Below, one piece after another: positions 13,294 to 25,533 of a stretch of DNA of 64,000 bases. The stretch is from Brachycybe producta. Taxonomy: Eukaryota > Arthropoda > Diplopoda > Playtdesmida > Andrognathidae. Below the pieces are notes generated by a model. It did not search any database and had not been told where the DNA came from. It saw nothing but the letters and a program-made list of their open reading frames with translations. The translations under genes and the position numbers were made by a program. The stretch is from NCBI GenBank assembly GCA_036925085.1, contig JAUPFP010000008.1, forward strand, positions 2,763,957 to 2,827,956. The letters run 5' to 3'. Position 1 is the first letter of the stretch, and the number at the start of each line of letters is the position of its first letter.

Positions 13294-16200
13294 AAGAGCA
13301 AGAACTGATGCTGATTTGTTGTCTTTCTTTCTAAATGTATTTAAGACTATGAAATTCTCTTCCAACAAGGACGAATTCAATTTGACGACGATGTCTAAAC
13401 CTTGCCTAAATAACAACCACTTTTGATTGTTTTCCCCAGCTAATTGTAGGTGTACTGAGTTGAATAGTTACTCTCACTATTAAATCACTAATTCAACAAA
13501 GTTTTCTTTTCTTCTTTTTTGTCTTTTGAAATGGGTCCACATGACAACTAAATGCTAGAACTCAATGAAGATCTGGACTGAACTCATAATGCCATTCGAC
13601 CAATTATTTTAAATTCTCCAGTCATTTGTGCTAGTAAAGGTAATGAAGGATAATAACAAGTTGCATGTAATTCTTAAGAGCAATAAATATAAAATTGCCG
13701 GACGGGCAACAACCACGAAAAAAAAATGATTACGTAGAACGCCCTTTTTCAAGTGTTGTCAAACTGGCTCCATGTGACAAGAAGAAATACATAAAAATGC
13801 CTTCATAAATACATATATGCCAGTTATTTTATAATGAAGCATATTTCTTTCGGTTTTTTTTTTTCTCTCTTCTACTCTTGGATAATTTTTTTCTGTAATT
13901 CTAACTTTGTGCTTGTCAAAATGTGAATTGTGAACACCTTGAACAACACACACACAAAACTTTAACTCTCTTTTCGCATTTTTTTTTCCAGAGAAAATGT
14001 CATAGACCGGACGAGTTGAGATGAGACGGGACAAACTTTCAGATGCCACTTAAACATAAAAATTGGGGGACATCATGACATGACCCGCCATACGTTTCTC
14101 ATCTAAAAAAAATCACTTATTTTTCTGTGTCTTTCGTGTCTTGTTTTGGATAAAAAACAGTTCCTGTCTACAAGTGAATAATAAACATCCTTAGAAAAGT
14201 GTTTTTTTTTAAATACAGGGTCTTTCTAAAAGAACACACCATTTTAACTTCAATTATACAATTGTATTTGTTAAATAATGCAACTCAAAGTGAATTGAAA
14301 TCATTGTGAATATGTCAAAGAAGGATGTTTATTTTTTAGTCCTTTTAGTAATTATTGCACCAAATATTTGTAAGTAATTATCCACTATATTAATAGGCGT
14401 AGGGGGATTTCAATCGTACCCATACAAAAACAAACTTCGACACAAGATAACAGAGGGTTTCAAGATCTACATGAAAACACTAGAGAAAAATCGCAAAAGT
14501 CATTAGAAAACGTAAAAAAACAGCCTTGATTAAAGAAAAAATTATGGCGTCTATACACTACTGTACTGTATAGTGTGAGATGCCATGTATGTACATTATA
14601 TAGCTTCAAAATCATACCTAATTCTACACGCATTTACTGTATGTAGATATATATAGTAAGGAATACTATATTCTCTATAGTAGTCATAGCATAATATATC
14701 TATAACCCAATATACAACTCTTTGGTTGAGTTATAGTCCCTTTTCCTTTCGTGCAAATTGCACGACGGGTTTACTAGTATTATTTATTAATGCTGTTCAG
14801 ATATAGAGATTTTCTTGTAAACAATTCAAATGCAACAATATTTGCAATGCTCAAGGTGGTACATATTAAAATGTGTTTACACTGACAATTGTGAGTAAAA
14901 AAAAAATTACCTGTAACTAATTAATTATTTGTAACACCTGTAGTAGTCTTCAGTAAATACACATATTTCTGTAAAAACCCTGCCTGCCTGCATGCATGCA
15001 TGCAAGCACGTATGCTCGAATGTTAGTGTAAATGTTGCAAATTAATCATTCTGCAAATTTACTAGCCAATGTGCTACAGTACCAATTCTTCAGTGGTATA
15101 TCTGTACACTTAACTAGCGCCTTAGGAAATGTGCAGAATGTTCACAACAACAAGCCAATGAAGATAAAGCTATAATAGCATTATGTATTTGAACTAGCAT
15201 TTTTTTAGGCATATTGCACATTTACCTTCTATGCTAGTAATGTGGCTAATAATTGTGCAAAATAACTTATTTTTCATTTTGAAAGATATTACTGCAGTTG
15301 GAATCCTAAAATGAACCTGTCTCTCACTTTTTCGTTGGTTTTAACAGTTCAAGTGTACTTTCTACCACTAGAATACAAAAAAAAACTAGATGCCAAAATG
15401 TCATTTTTAAGTTGCGTGACTGACTGTCAAAGTTGGAACTCACCCAACTTTTACAAGCGGTAGATAGAAATGGACTGGCACCACAACTGTCAAAAAATAC
15501 ATTCCTTCACATTATGAAAGCCAACAAAAAAAAGTACCAAAGTGACAATTAGACATACACATACTCATTTACATTGCCTAAATTTCATTCATGTTGTGTG
15601 TGTTGTTTCTCTCAAGGCTTATCTTTCTAGTGCTCTTGTTTTACATAATCTATTTCCTCGACGTTTTTAAACAAATTGTTTTGCATGACCAAGTGTTTTT
15701 TTTTTCTTCAGTCTTCTTCAAGAAATCTTCCAAGTTTATTTTATACCCAGGTTTTTCTTTTTGCATCTTTTACAAAAAGTCTTCTTCTTTTTTTTTTTTT
15801 GGCAACCCACTTCATCAATTTCTTTCTCTCACACATAAAAGTAAAACTTGTCTATATATACTGTACAATCCAAAGTTTTGTAAATTTGACTCACGGAAGT
15901 GTTAATTAAATCAGTTGAAACCAATTAAAATTATGAATTAGTCACACAAAAAGTTAAAAAAAAAACCAATTCTGCATATCTACAAATCTAAAATGTGGGA
16001 AACATGATTTCATTTCTTTCTTTTCCTTACAACTTTGTCAAAAATGAAAGTTGACATTTCCGTTACTAGAATAACAATTAACAACTTTTTAGTCAAATTA
16101 ATTATCCGCCCTTCTCATTTTTATATAGACTCTACCTTTATATATATAAATTATAAATAATAGTAGGTCTACCTGTTTTTATTTTTATATTAGAGACACC

Positions 16201-17140
16201 TAGAGCTCTTCCTCTCAAGGTTGAATTATACACCAAACTTCATCATGACTTTTTTGGTCACACACACATGTGTCCTTGCAAAATTATAATCATTATTAAT
16301 TTCAATCCGACAAGACCTTCAAAATGAATGTGTTTTTTTTATTTCTTATTATTTTGACTTATAACATTTGAGAAAACTAGGCTTCAAAAAAGAAAGAAAG
16401 AGAAAAAAAAAATCAAACTGTCATGTTACAAAATGACAACGTTTCTTCTCAACAACAACAATGATTCAAAAAGTTTCACTTATAATTTAACAGAAATGCA
16501 ACGTAATGCTTCGTAATGTTTCATCTCATTTTCCAAGAAGCCTGTCATTTTTATGCATTTGTAAACGTGCAAAAAAAAAGAAGCAACGCAACAACATTTA
16601 TGACGATTTCAACAACAACCAAAAAAAAAACACCAATTTTTCAATAAATGCGAAAACAAATCATATATATAGAAATAGAATTGATTTGAACAACAACAAA
16701 AAATAAGTAGGATTTGAGTATGAATATATGCTGATGCTGTTGTAAAATGTTTATTCTTACATGCTTAGTATAATAGTATACCCCTGATTCTGGGTGTATT
16801 TGAGGTTATTTGTACCAATCGCCTTTATGTTGGACTCGGGTAAATGAATAAATTGCTTACTTTGCCAAATTAATGCAATATTCTTTTTAACTTTAGAATA
16901 CTTAACTACTCTGAAATGATTTCAGGTAAACCGAATAAAAACTTCTTTGTCCCAAAAAAGAAACTTTGAAAAGAAACTTGAAAGTGCCTTAGAAAATAGT
17001 AGAGTAAAAAGATAAGCATAGTGTTATTTTTTATGTTAAAATCTGAAATTAGCTGTTTATCACAGTTTTAAAACAATAATTGACATTTTCGAACTATCCC
17101 CACTTTATTTCTAAAAATACCAGTATGAAAATACAATTAA
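13294..17140. other. Gene-free AT-rich stretch
   Basis: Contains T-runs and a TGCC/TGCA repeat at about 14980-15004. Reading frames near 15591-15909 are Phe/Lys-rich by-products of T-runs. No gene is seen. Confidence 0.55.
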
Positions 17141-17355
17141 TACCTTACCTACATCTAAAAAGTTAAACATGTTTTACAGAGCCTTGTGAAGGACAGACAA
17201 ACAATATATAGTCTAACAAAATATTGATTTAGTATTTCAATTTTCTCAAATATTAAATAATGACATCAATTTCATCTTCATCATGTCCTTAACTGGACTA
17301 TGTATAATTAAACTAAACACATTTAACTTGAATGCATTTAGCTCAAGTGTAGGTA
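17141..17355. mobile_element. TACCTT-family MITE, first of an adjacent pair, internally shortened
   Basis: This reverse-oriented copy of about 215 bp starts TACCTTACCTACATC after a flanking TAA (17138-17140) and ends AGTGTAGGTA. It retains TTTTACAGAGCCTTGTGAAG and CATGTCCTTAACTGGACTAT. It is shorter than the 302-305 bp members. Its end abuts the start of the next copy with only one base between, in the string AGGTAATACC. Confidence 0.7.
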
Positions 17356-17356
17356 A

Positions 17357-17658
17357 TACCTAGTACACACCTGATAATTTAAATGCATTTAAATAATAAA
17401 ACGTGTTCTACATAGCCCTGTGTGTGAAGGGTAAACAAACAATATGTAGTCGAATTCAATTTATTCAGTTGTTAATCTGGAAATATTGAGTTAATACTTA
17501 AATATAAATTATATAAACTATTGACATTAAAATATTGATTTAGTATTTAAATTTAAAATATTATTAATTTTTATTTGGTTCATGTCCTTAACTGGATTCC
17601 GTATAATTCACTTAACACATTTAAGTTCAATTCATTTAACTTATGTGTGTACAAGGTA
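17357..17658. mobile_element. TACCTT-family MITE, second of an adjacent pair
   Basis: This 302-bp copy in the same direction as its neighbour begins TACCTAGTACACACC and ends GTGTGTACAAGGTA, followed by TTA (17659-17661). It contains CATGTCCTTAACTGGATTCC and the CACGTTCTAC-like landmark in reverse orientation. Being almost full length beside a shortened copy suggests a second insertion into or beside the first rather than a simple tandem duplication. Confidence 0.72.
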
Positions 17659-17670
17659 TTAGGTATCAAG

Positions 17671-17782
17671 AGTCATATTCATAATGAGGTGAATAGCTAA
17701 ACTTATCAACTTTTACATGAAGCTTTATATCTAAATTTGATGAGTTTAGCAATACCTTTGACTAAGCATTCATTACGAATAC
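17671..17782. mobile_element. 112-bp palindromic MITE, copy 1
   Basis: The element reads AGTCATATTCATAATGAGGT at the left and ends CATTCATTACGAATAC. The arms AGCTAAACTTATC and GATGAGTTTAGCA surround the shared centre TCAACTTTTACATGAAGCTT. It has the same length and layout as the element at 54431. It starts only 13 bp after the end of the second TACCTT-family copy. Confidence 0.6.
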
Positions 17783-19488
17783 AAAATTTAGTTACTTTTC
17801 TACTTTTCAAGACAATTTCAATTTCTTCATTAAAATTCCTTCTAAAAAAAACATGAGCTAATGAAGTTGTAATTTTCCTTTGTCCGTGTTGTCATTCAAT
17901 ATGAATCGTAAAAAAAAACACTGGTATAAGAAAGGAATAGAAATTAAAACTTGCCCCGGACTTAAAAGTACTCTTATTAACCTAAATCCTATACATGTCC
18001 CAATTTTGTATGTCCCCATGTACCTTACTATACTACAAATATAACAAGGCTTCAAAAACAAAAACAAAACAGATTTTTGCTCCCTGAAATAATCCCTACC
18101 AGATAATAGAGTTATGCCACAATCAAAAATCTCCTTTTTTTATTGTAGTTCTTGTAACACCCTTGGTTACACACAGACACAGGTAGGTTGTATTAGAAAT
18201 CTTTTTTTTTTTGTTCTTATTATTTTAGGCACTGTTGCTATGGAAATGGGAGGAGGGCGTCTATATAATTCGTGTTTGGAATGCAGATGATGATGATGAT
18301 GATGATGGAGGTACCCATAATAAATGTATATACTATATTATACAGCCCTACATAAAATATAAAATGAGGTTTGTCGCTTGTCATAACAGACCGCCCAGAG
18401 TTCTCTTGAAAAAAAATATTTCACCGCAACAACAACAACAGCAACAAAAAAGCAGATTCAGAGAGAAAGCTCTTTTAGACGACATTGGACAGTAGAAAGA
18501 AAAAAATGGGTCGTAAGATATTTTTCTATTGGTTGTACACAGGTGAGAGAACTAAGCTAGCAAATGGTCGGTCGTTTTTTTTTTTGGTATCACCATATCT
18601 CATAAGATAGTCACAAACAGAGGAGGAGCTGAAGAAAAAAAAAATACATTTAAAAAAGATAAAAAAATTCTTCAGGTATATTGTACTAACCAATTTGGTT
18701 GGCCCAACCCACAAAAAAAGCGACAAAACAGGTATACATCTCATTTTTTTGTATGTGTGTGTATACCTGGTTCTACTCTTTTTTTTTTGTTACCTGTTAT
18801 CTCTCTCACTCCTGAAACCCCCCCCCCCCCTCTTTTTTTTCCCTTACCACCATCATCTCTCACCAAGACACAAGAAAGGAATTTCTCTTGAAGCAATAGC
18901 ACTAAACCCGACAAAGAAAGCATCATCATGATCATCACCATGATGATCATCATCACCAACATACTTGTTTTTTTGTTTTTTTTGCATACAAAACACAACC
19001 AAGAGAACAATTCCACTGTTATTTTTTTTTTTTCTATATCTCTGTCTCTACGTGACTGTTTATTTGTAAACTATATAAAAGTAGTCTTAAGTTTTATATA
19101 TTCAGGAATGTTTTAATAGGATCACAGTTTTTTTTTTCTCACAAACTGATGATGTTTTTTTTAAATAAAATAAAAGATAGTAAAAAAACTGATTTCTATA
19201 AGATATTATATATATATATTAAGCCCCGTCTTTCTGTGTTTCCTATTGTCTGTGATTTAACGCTGTACAAAAACCACGTCGGAATATATATAAATTTGAA
19301 TAAATGAACCGCTTTTTTTTTTCTCAAGGTCAACTATATTGTGGGAGGGGTGACTGAAATTGAAATGAAAGGAGTAAAAAAAGAACAAACGACGCGCATG
19401 CGCACACCAGAGAAAATGAAAAACTCATTTTCTCTTTCAAATATAAAAAGGGGAGGGGATAATAGTAGCAAAATTAAACTGCAGTTTT
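17783..19488. other. Gene-free stretch with simple repeats
   Basis: GAT repeat at 18286-18306, CAA repeat near 18427, C-run near 18820 followed by T-run, ATC/ATG-rich patch at 18925-18960, and the NRF1-like site. No gene is seen. Confidence 0.55.
19394..19404. promoter_or_regulatory. NRF1-like palindrome GCGCATGCGCA
   Basis: GCGCATGCGCA matches the metazoan NRF1 consensus. It stands alone in AT-rich DNA beside the fold-back GAGAAAATGA/TCATTTTCTC (19410-19436) and the MITE at 19489. No promoter or gene is visible nearby, so function is doubtful. Confidence 0.2.
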
Positions 19489-19634
19489 TCACAGGCAATT
19501 GTGCCCAGCATTAGAATTTCTTTTGCTCAGCGCTTTTATGAACGTCATCGATTTCTAATTGGTTTGTTACTTGGTCTGATGTCATAAAAGGGCGGAGGAA
19601 AAGAAATTCTAATGCAGGGCACAATTGCCTGTGA
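19489..19634. mobile_element. Palindromic MITE with TCACAGGCAATTG ends
   Basis: This 146-bp element has ends TCACAGGCAATTGTGCCC and GGGCACAATTGCCTGTGA, followed inward by GCATTAGAATTTCTTTT and its complement. The core holds TTCTAATTGGTTTGTTACTT and AAAAGGGCGGAG, closely resembling the core of the element at 43171 although the ends differ. No target duplication is evident. Confidence 0.75.
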
Positions 19635-20407
19635 ATTTTGCTCCCGTCATTTATGATGGGTTACCCCACTAGTTCTTTAGATTTTCATAGTTAAAGGTAT
19701 ATAACACGATATAAATTGTGTTTCTTAAAATATATAATGTACAGAGTGGTTATAATTGTTTTGAAAACATGAAATTTTCAAAAACATTACGGGTTGCTCA
19801 GTAGCTCAAGTGTAATTCTTGGTGATGGGGGCCCCGCGCACCATATATATTGTGTAGCACGGTGTTTATCAAAAGGGTGAATGGGTACGTGTACCACTGG
19901 TTGTACATAACTATCCAACAGGTGGTGGGTACGCAGGCTGTTTGATGATTTCAGAAGGGAAAGCGATTAATCAATTTTCATTTAATTTATTTTGTACTCT
20001 TTTGCATAGTTCTTTTCTGATCGATGAAAATCATATTTACTACTTAATTGCAATTGTTTCATCCAGGCACGTACTGGCTCAAGCGTTATTTGCCGCCTTA
20101 CGTATATTAATAGAATGAGGCGTTGCTAGTTAGAGGTTACATTGTGCTAACCACAGTATTTTATTTGACGTCATTTTGTTAACTATTCAAAAAAAATCAG
20201 AGACTTTTATAAGGGTGGCGCTGAATAAGCTCTAAATTGAATACGCACCAATAGTAAAATTGAAAAATATCAAGGGGTTTTACGTTCACCCAATTGTCAA
20301 GTTTTTTTTTTTTTTTCGTATGCTTTGCAAAAAGTTGAGCCAACGTTTCGGTGCAAAATTCGGTGCACCGCTTACGAAGAGAACAATATTATTACACAGG
20401 ATGAGGT

Positions 20408-20552
20408 CTAGTTGTGTCGATGTGTTTTACTGTGCTGCAAACGTTACAGAAAATTAGTGCTGTAATGAGAAGCCAATCGAGATTTATTATAAGTCACTTT
20501 GACGTCACTAATCGAACGGTTGCAGCACCGTAAGACAAATCGACATAGGAGT
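20408..20552. mobile_element. Palindromic repeat, possible MITE remnant
   Basis: The arms TGTCGATGTGTTTTACTGTGCTGCAAACG (given here as positions 20415-20443) and 20515-20545 pair over about 30 bp with a few mismatches. Both include TGTCGAT and TGCTGCAA-type blocks. The inner sequence also pairs partly (ATTAGTG facing CACTAAT). The surrounding 20.0-20.6 kb is richer in CG than flanking DNA and may be a larger decayed element. No target duplication was found. Confidence 0.45.
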
Positions 20553-21349
20553 AAATCAGGGGGTGCGCGGAGTGGCCGCCCTCCCTCAAAATAAATTAAA
20601 TTATTTTTTTTTAAAATTATTTTTAATTTTTTTTTTGTTAGAAATTTAACTTGCAAATTTTTCAATAAAACAGGATAAACGTTCGCAACGTCACCAATTT
20701 ATCTGTTTCTGTTCATACTTCCAAAAAATGCAATGCAGTACAAGGTATTTTTTGTTCTTGGTCCCCCCAATCCTTGCCATCCCACTTTTCAATCTTAATT
20801 TACGCCTATGCAATATCGACATAATCAGAGCATTAGTGGTTACCTGTCATAATCATGGGTTCCCCCCCCCCCCCTGAATCAAATCTGAAGTTCTGAACTT
20901 ATATTCGTTATGTTATGACATTGTTGGTCACACAATTACAAAATTAAACAATTTTCACAAGAAAAAACAAAAACAAAAAACAAAGAACAATCACTCATTA
21001 AAAAAGGTCAATCAAGGATAAATCCTACTATACAACAAAAATGACCACAAATGACGTACAAGTGTGGCACCTGCTAACAACACACACAAAAAAAAATCTG
21101 GAGTTCATCAGCACAAATTTTTAATAACATATCTAGAACATAGAATAGGTCTAACAGATTATTTTATCTATTATGTATTTTCTTCGTGTGGACATTCTTC
21201 TTCATCTTATATTCTGTCATGCAAAAAAAAAAAGTCTGCCTCTCTTCTTCTAGTCGTGATGTTGACAACTGAAATGACAACGAAATAAACCGGATAAACT
21301 ACTTACTGAAACTAAAAGAAAAGAAAGACCGATTTTAAGTTTTCCAAGA

Positions 21350-21453
21350 TTTAAAGTCAATTTTTATTTGGGTTCATGTCCTTCACTGGATTCCGTATAA
21401 TTCACCTAAACACATTTAATTTGTATTCATTTAACTCATGTATGTACAAGGTA
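21350..21453. mobile_element. TACCTT-family MITE fragment, first of a second adjacent pair
   Basis: Only about 104 bp of one end is present. It starts near TTTAAAGTCAATTTTTATTT, passes through GGGTTCATGTCCTTCACTGG and ends ATGTACAAGGTA, followed by TAA (21454-21456). The other end is lost. Confidence 0.65.
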
Positions 21454-21456
21454 TAA

Positions 21457-21723
21457 TACCTTGTACACACATACACAGTTAAATACATTTAAATATTAAA
21501 CACGTTCTACAGAGCCCTGTGAAGGGCAAATGGACAATAAGTCGAATTTAATTTATTCAGTTAATAATCTCAAAATATTGAGCTAATACTTAAATATATA
21601 TTGATTTAGTATTTCTATTTAAAATAATAATAATAAAGTCCATTTTTATTTTAACTGTATTCGGTATAATTCACCTGAACACATTTATCTTGAATTCATT
21701 TAACTCATGTGTGTACAAAGGTA
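21457..21723. mobile_element. TACCTT-family MITE with TAA target duplication
   Basis: This 267-bp copy begins TACCTTGTACACACATACAC and ends GTGTGTACAAAGGTA. It is flanked on both sides by TAA (21454-21456 and 21724-21726), the clearest evidence that this family duplicates TAA on insertion. The inside is reduced compared with the 305-bp copy. It stands head to tail with the fragment that ends at 21453. Confidence 0.78.
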
Positions 21724-21997
21724 TAATATGCTGATGAAAACGTCAGCATTATATTAAATAGCTTTAATTCTTTAATACTTTGTGAAATTAGCTCATTTTA
21801 CTATTTAAAAAAAAATTAAAATCCAAATATCTAATTAACAATTTGTAATCAATGATAATTTTGTTAAATTAAAATATATTTTCTTCAATTTTTTCATCAA
21901 GTTTTCTCAACTGTATATTCCTAACCTAAACTTGTACTTTTTTTTATGTATATCCATCTGAAAATATCTCTTACGTCATGTTATGTTTGTATGTATG

Positions 21998-22014
21998 TCG
22001 TCGTCGTCGTCGTA
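21998..22014. repeat. (TCG)n microsatellite
   Basis: Five to six TCG units, rare CG-bearing simple sequence in AT-rich DNA. Confidence 0.85.
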
Positions 22015-22325
22015 GCTTAGAGCTATACACAACAGGGACTGAAGGGAGATTTTTTTTGTCGTGAGATTAGGATGAAGAGGATAATATGCATGCACCACAT
22101 CGTGACTACGTTTAAATTTCTCCCTATCTCTCTCTCAAGTCACCCCTCACAATTCTCCCTCTAGCTCTTCACCCTAAGAACACCTTCCGTAAATCCATTT
22201 TTCCCTTCAAGGCAACTCAAGTAAAATTCCCCACCTCCCCCTCCCCCTCCCCCCTTCAACTCAAGTATAATTGTCATCCAACCACCCCCCAACCAACATC
22301 ATTTCGTCGTCCCATATTCCCCTTC

Positions 22326-22341
22326 CCCCCCCCCCCCCCCC
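22326..22341. repeat. Poly-C run
   Basis: About 15-16 C residues within a C/T-rich stretch (22240-22370). Other C-runs of ten or more lie near 18820, 20863, 37567, 39750 and 47808. Lengths of such runs are prone to sequencing error. Confidence 0.85.
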
Positions 22342-22979
22342 ATTGCCCTCTATCTCTCTCTCTCACTCACTTCCATCATAATATTCTTTCTAAACAGAAA
22401 AACTCATAGTCGTCATTAGTTAAAAAAAAGCCCGTAGAAGTACAGAGCATGTGCCGTGGCTCATGGCTGGACCTCCAAGCCATTATCTTCCTTCTTCGTT
22501 CATTTTTTCACCCTCCTTCATCTCATCGTCTTTCTCCCCACTTTACATCGTTGCCACCACCGTCAAACCTTCCTCCTCATCTTTACGCATTATATAAGTG
22601 GAAATGAAACCGGCGAGAAACATTAACAATTCATGTGTTTCACGCTTTTGAAAATGAATGATGCAACGTGACTATATTCTGCAGTCAAACTCTTAAAACC
22701 AACAGAAAAAGAGAGAGAGAGAGAGAGTGAGTGAGTGGGACAACTTATTTGTTGTACCAGTAAAAGTAATATCATCATTGGGACATATCTCCGATTTTAT
22801 ATTTTTAGTGCCGTTTGTTTGTCCTGAAACCTCCAAGAAATAGTTAAAAAAAAGAGTCAAGATTAGAATCAATCAGCTGGTCAAGCATCAAAACGCACAC
22901 ACACAAAAAAAAAGATACAGCGAGAGAGAGAGAGAGATAAAGCCACTCATCATCATCACCATCACCATCGAGTATAATA

Positions 22980-23326
22980 CTTCGATGGATGGAAGTTGAG
23001 AGCAACTCGAGGTTGAATCTGCCTCTCGAAAAAGACGAAGACGACGACGACGGAGAAGACGAACGAAGATCGAGCATTATTCAGTAAGGGGAAAAAGGAG
23101 GGAAGGGAGGGATAAAACAAAACGTAAAAAGACGGAGAAACAAGTTTTAAGGGAAAAAAAAAAAAAAATTCCAGCCAACTCTTGTCTACTAAAACAGCTC
23201 TTGTGGGCTCTTGATTGACGACTGGCCGCATTTCTCCAATATAATACATGTAGAATTTTGTTCTTTTTTTTTTAAAAGTACCGTGGTACAAGGGGGGTTG
23301 GCCTAGGCACTCAGCTGTGCTTATTG
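22980..23326 (+). promoter_or_regulatory. CG-bearing candidate promoter / first-exon region
   Basis: Around 23028-23085 there is a run of GACGA units (GACGACGACGACGG) and further CG-containing DNA, unusual in this AT-rich window. A GGGGGG tract and an E-box-like CAGCTG at 23312 precede the strong donor at 23327. I see no convincing TATA box or initiator that fixes a start site. The promoter role is inferred only from CG content and from the gene-like signals downstream. Confidence 0.25.
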
Positions 23327-23510
23327 GTAAGTGATTCATTGATAGGGCTGGACCAAAGTGTGTGTGTGTATGTATGTATATTTTTACTCGTGAGTGTGTG
23401 TGTGAGTGCGAGTGTTCGGAGAATCAACGAGCGGGGGTGCAAAAAGTACGACGGACGGACGGACGGACACACCGAGACTTTTTATACTTCGCTCTCTTTT
23501 TTTTTTACAG
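23327..23510 (+). other. Candidate 184-bp intron in the leader of the 25 kb gene
   Basis: A consensus donor, TTG|GTAAGTGA at 23327, is followed 184 bp later by a near-ideal acceptor: CGCTCTC, a run of T, then ACAG|GATATT, ending at 23510. Both signals are on the + strand, upstream of and co-oriented with the candidate coding exon at 25270. This makes a 5' leader exon ending at 23326 joined to one starting at 23511 plausible. The intron carries a GACG-type tandem repeat at 23449-23468. Strong GT..AG pairs occur by chance in 64 kb, so the call rests on quality of both sites and on their position. Confidence 0.4.
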
Positions 23511-25269
23511 GATATTAAAAAAAAAAAAACAAGTTCCTTATCGCGGACCACAGGACGAAGAACTTGGACAAACAACAAACAACCTGACCCAACAGACAAA
23601 AAAAGAAGTCACTACCAACATCCGTAGTGCATGTGTTTGTGTGTGTCTGTAAAACAACAACAATCATCGGCGTGAAATTGTCCCGAGTGTGGAAAAGAGA
23701 GCAAAAGAACAGCCGAGAAAGAGAAAGAGAAACCCGGTCTGTAAAAAAAAAACAGCTGGTAAATACACCGTTGTTATTGTTAATACAAAAACAAAACAAA
23801 AACAGAATCGAACTTAAGGGGCACCTATAGTGTTCCAAGTGAGACCCAAGGTAGAAGCAGCAGCAGCACACTTCACCCTCTCTTCATCATCACATTATTA
23901 CGTTGAAGGCATTTGTTTTTCTATAGACATCTCTCTTCAGAACAATATATAAAAGAGATCAGGTGGGAAGGGCGGACCAACAAAAACCCCCTCAAAAAAA
24001 AAAAGACACAAAAAAAACAGCTATATCAAGGGATTAGACAAAAAGTTGCCTCCTCCTCCTCCACCACCACCACCTTTTCTTATCTATGCATACATTTAAG
24101 AGGCTTCTAGTCTCATATTAAATGTATATATTGCCACCTGCTTTTACATGGATTACAATAGGTGTATGTGTTGTGTGTGTGTGTATTCCGTACGTAACTC
24201 ATATGCGCCTACAGCACGCGCCAACGTTGTCATTTGAGTATTAATCTCTATTGTTCAACATTGAATTGTGTTTTGTGTCCACCACCATCCCACACTCCTT
24301 AGAATACAGTAAACCATTTGGTAATCAGACTCCTCATCATCACCGTCATCATCATCAAAAAGTGTTTGGAACTTTTTATAAATTGAAACAATCGGAGAAA
24401 AAAAAAATACGTGGAATCAAACTTGGAAAACTTTATAAATTGTCTTAAAATTAACAAAAAGTTTGCAAAAAAAAAAAAATTCTTTATATATGTTGGAACA
24501 AAACTGTTTTATTCTTTTTTGAGACTTAAAAAAGTGTGAAGTGGCCTATAAGCTTAGGACATCTTTCTCTCTCCCCCCTAAAAAAAAAGTTGTAATTTCA
24601 CCTTTGGGCCATACATGTGGAAAAATTAAAAGGCACGATCGGTTTGTGTCTTTGTGTTATACATGTGTAATGTTTGTGTCCTGAAGACCGTTTACGAGTA
24701 TTCGGCAAAAGTCAAAGGGAAGTTAAGCCCGAGGGAATTGTGACCACTAAGAGAGAGCGACTGAGAGAGTGAGTGGTCAGTCAGTGAGTGAAATAAGTAA
24801 GTGCAAGTACAATTGTAAGTTTTCAAATCAACTTGACTGTTGTTCAAAAAAAAAAAGAGGGAGAGAAAAGAGAAAGAGAGAAAAAAAAAGTCAAAGGTAC
24901 CACTTTTAATGGAATGTCTGAGCCTTCAAAAGTCACTGGTTGAAATTAATGTCAACTCTTAAGACAGACTAAGGAATAACCTCCACTCCACACAAAAAAA
25001 AACCCTCCTCACTGTGTGTGTGTCTGTGTGTTTGTATATGTATATGTGTGTATGTGATCAATCAAAAAAAAAAGAAGAGAAGTGCAATTCCCCTCTTAAA
25101 TCTGGCCATCATTGAGGGCAAGAATCATGGTGACCATTCCTCAGTCGGTCCGAGTTGCCTGGTCAAAAAAGGTTTGTGGCTTAAAAGTAGCAACAGCAAT
25201 GATGATGATCACAATAGTGTATGGCGACCATGGAAACAACAACAACAACAAAACGAATGTTGCTCCGTG
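23511..25269 (+). other. Putative 5' untranslated leader upstream of the 25 kb exon
   Basis: The stretch between the acceptor at 23510 and the first in-frame ATG at 25270 is rich in A-runs, CAA repeats, AG-rich and GT-rich tracts. It has many upstream ATGs and stops in all frames and no continuous coding potential. It also has more CG dinucleotides (for example around 23540-23720) than flanking DNA. It may be one long leader exon, or be split further: possible donors are GTAAAT near 23756 and GTAGAA near 23851, but no matching acceptor before 25270 stands out. A short GT tract lies at 24173-24185. I see no other gene here. Confidence 0.3.
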
Positions 25270-25533
25270 ATGACGGATTTGTCGTCTGTACAATCGGTAG
25301 TGCATGGTATGCCGAAATACGCCACTAACAACAACAACAACAACAATACTAGAAGTAGTACTGGAACCCCCCATTCGATGCGTGCCGTCGATGTGATGTT
25401 GTTGGGAGCAGAAGATTATCAGGGCAACCAGCAGGGCGCGGGCTGTGTCGCCCTCGGACTGCACATGAGCGAAGGGGACCAATCGGACGCCAGACCGAGA
25501 CACCCAGCCAACGGTCGACTTGTCATGGATGTG
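25270..25533 (+). CDS. Candidate 5' coding exon, Asn-rich protein N-terminus
   Basis: The exon has 88 codons, beginning at the first in-frame ATG and ending directly before a strong donor, GTG|GTGAGT at 25534, which gives a phase 0 junction. The ATG context has a G at -3. Frame is open upstream to about 25018, but no earlier ATG lies in it. Residues 1-20 read MTDLSSVQSVVHGMPKYATN; they are followed by an Asn run, a Ser/Thr/Gly stretch, the segment MRAVDVMLLGAEDYQGNQQG, and a polar tail ending GRLVMDV. The stretch is clearly less AT-rich than its surroundings and is not just a repeat by-product, although CAA/CAG and AAC runs occur in it. No domain, signal peptide or membrane segment is visible. 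A disordered N-terminus of a regulatory or nuclear protein would fit, but that is inference and I do not recognise the family. Frame after the donor reaches a stop at 25636, so splicing is required. Confidence 0.5.

Larger units (their letters stand above)
20553..22979. other. Gene-free stretch outside the MITE pair
   Basis: Apart from the TACCTT-family pair (21350-21723) it holds a C-run at 20863, the TCG repeat at 21998, and a long C/T-rich stretch at 22130-22370. From 22440 the DNA becomes less AT-rich towards the candidate promoter. Confidence 0.5.

Noticed and set aside
19785-19860. tRNA-like A-box (TAGCTCAAGTG), possible SINE head
   Set aside because: No B-box at the expected distance, no foldable cloverleaf and no second copy in the window.
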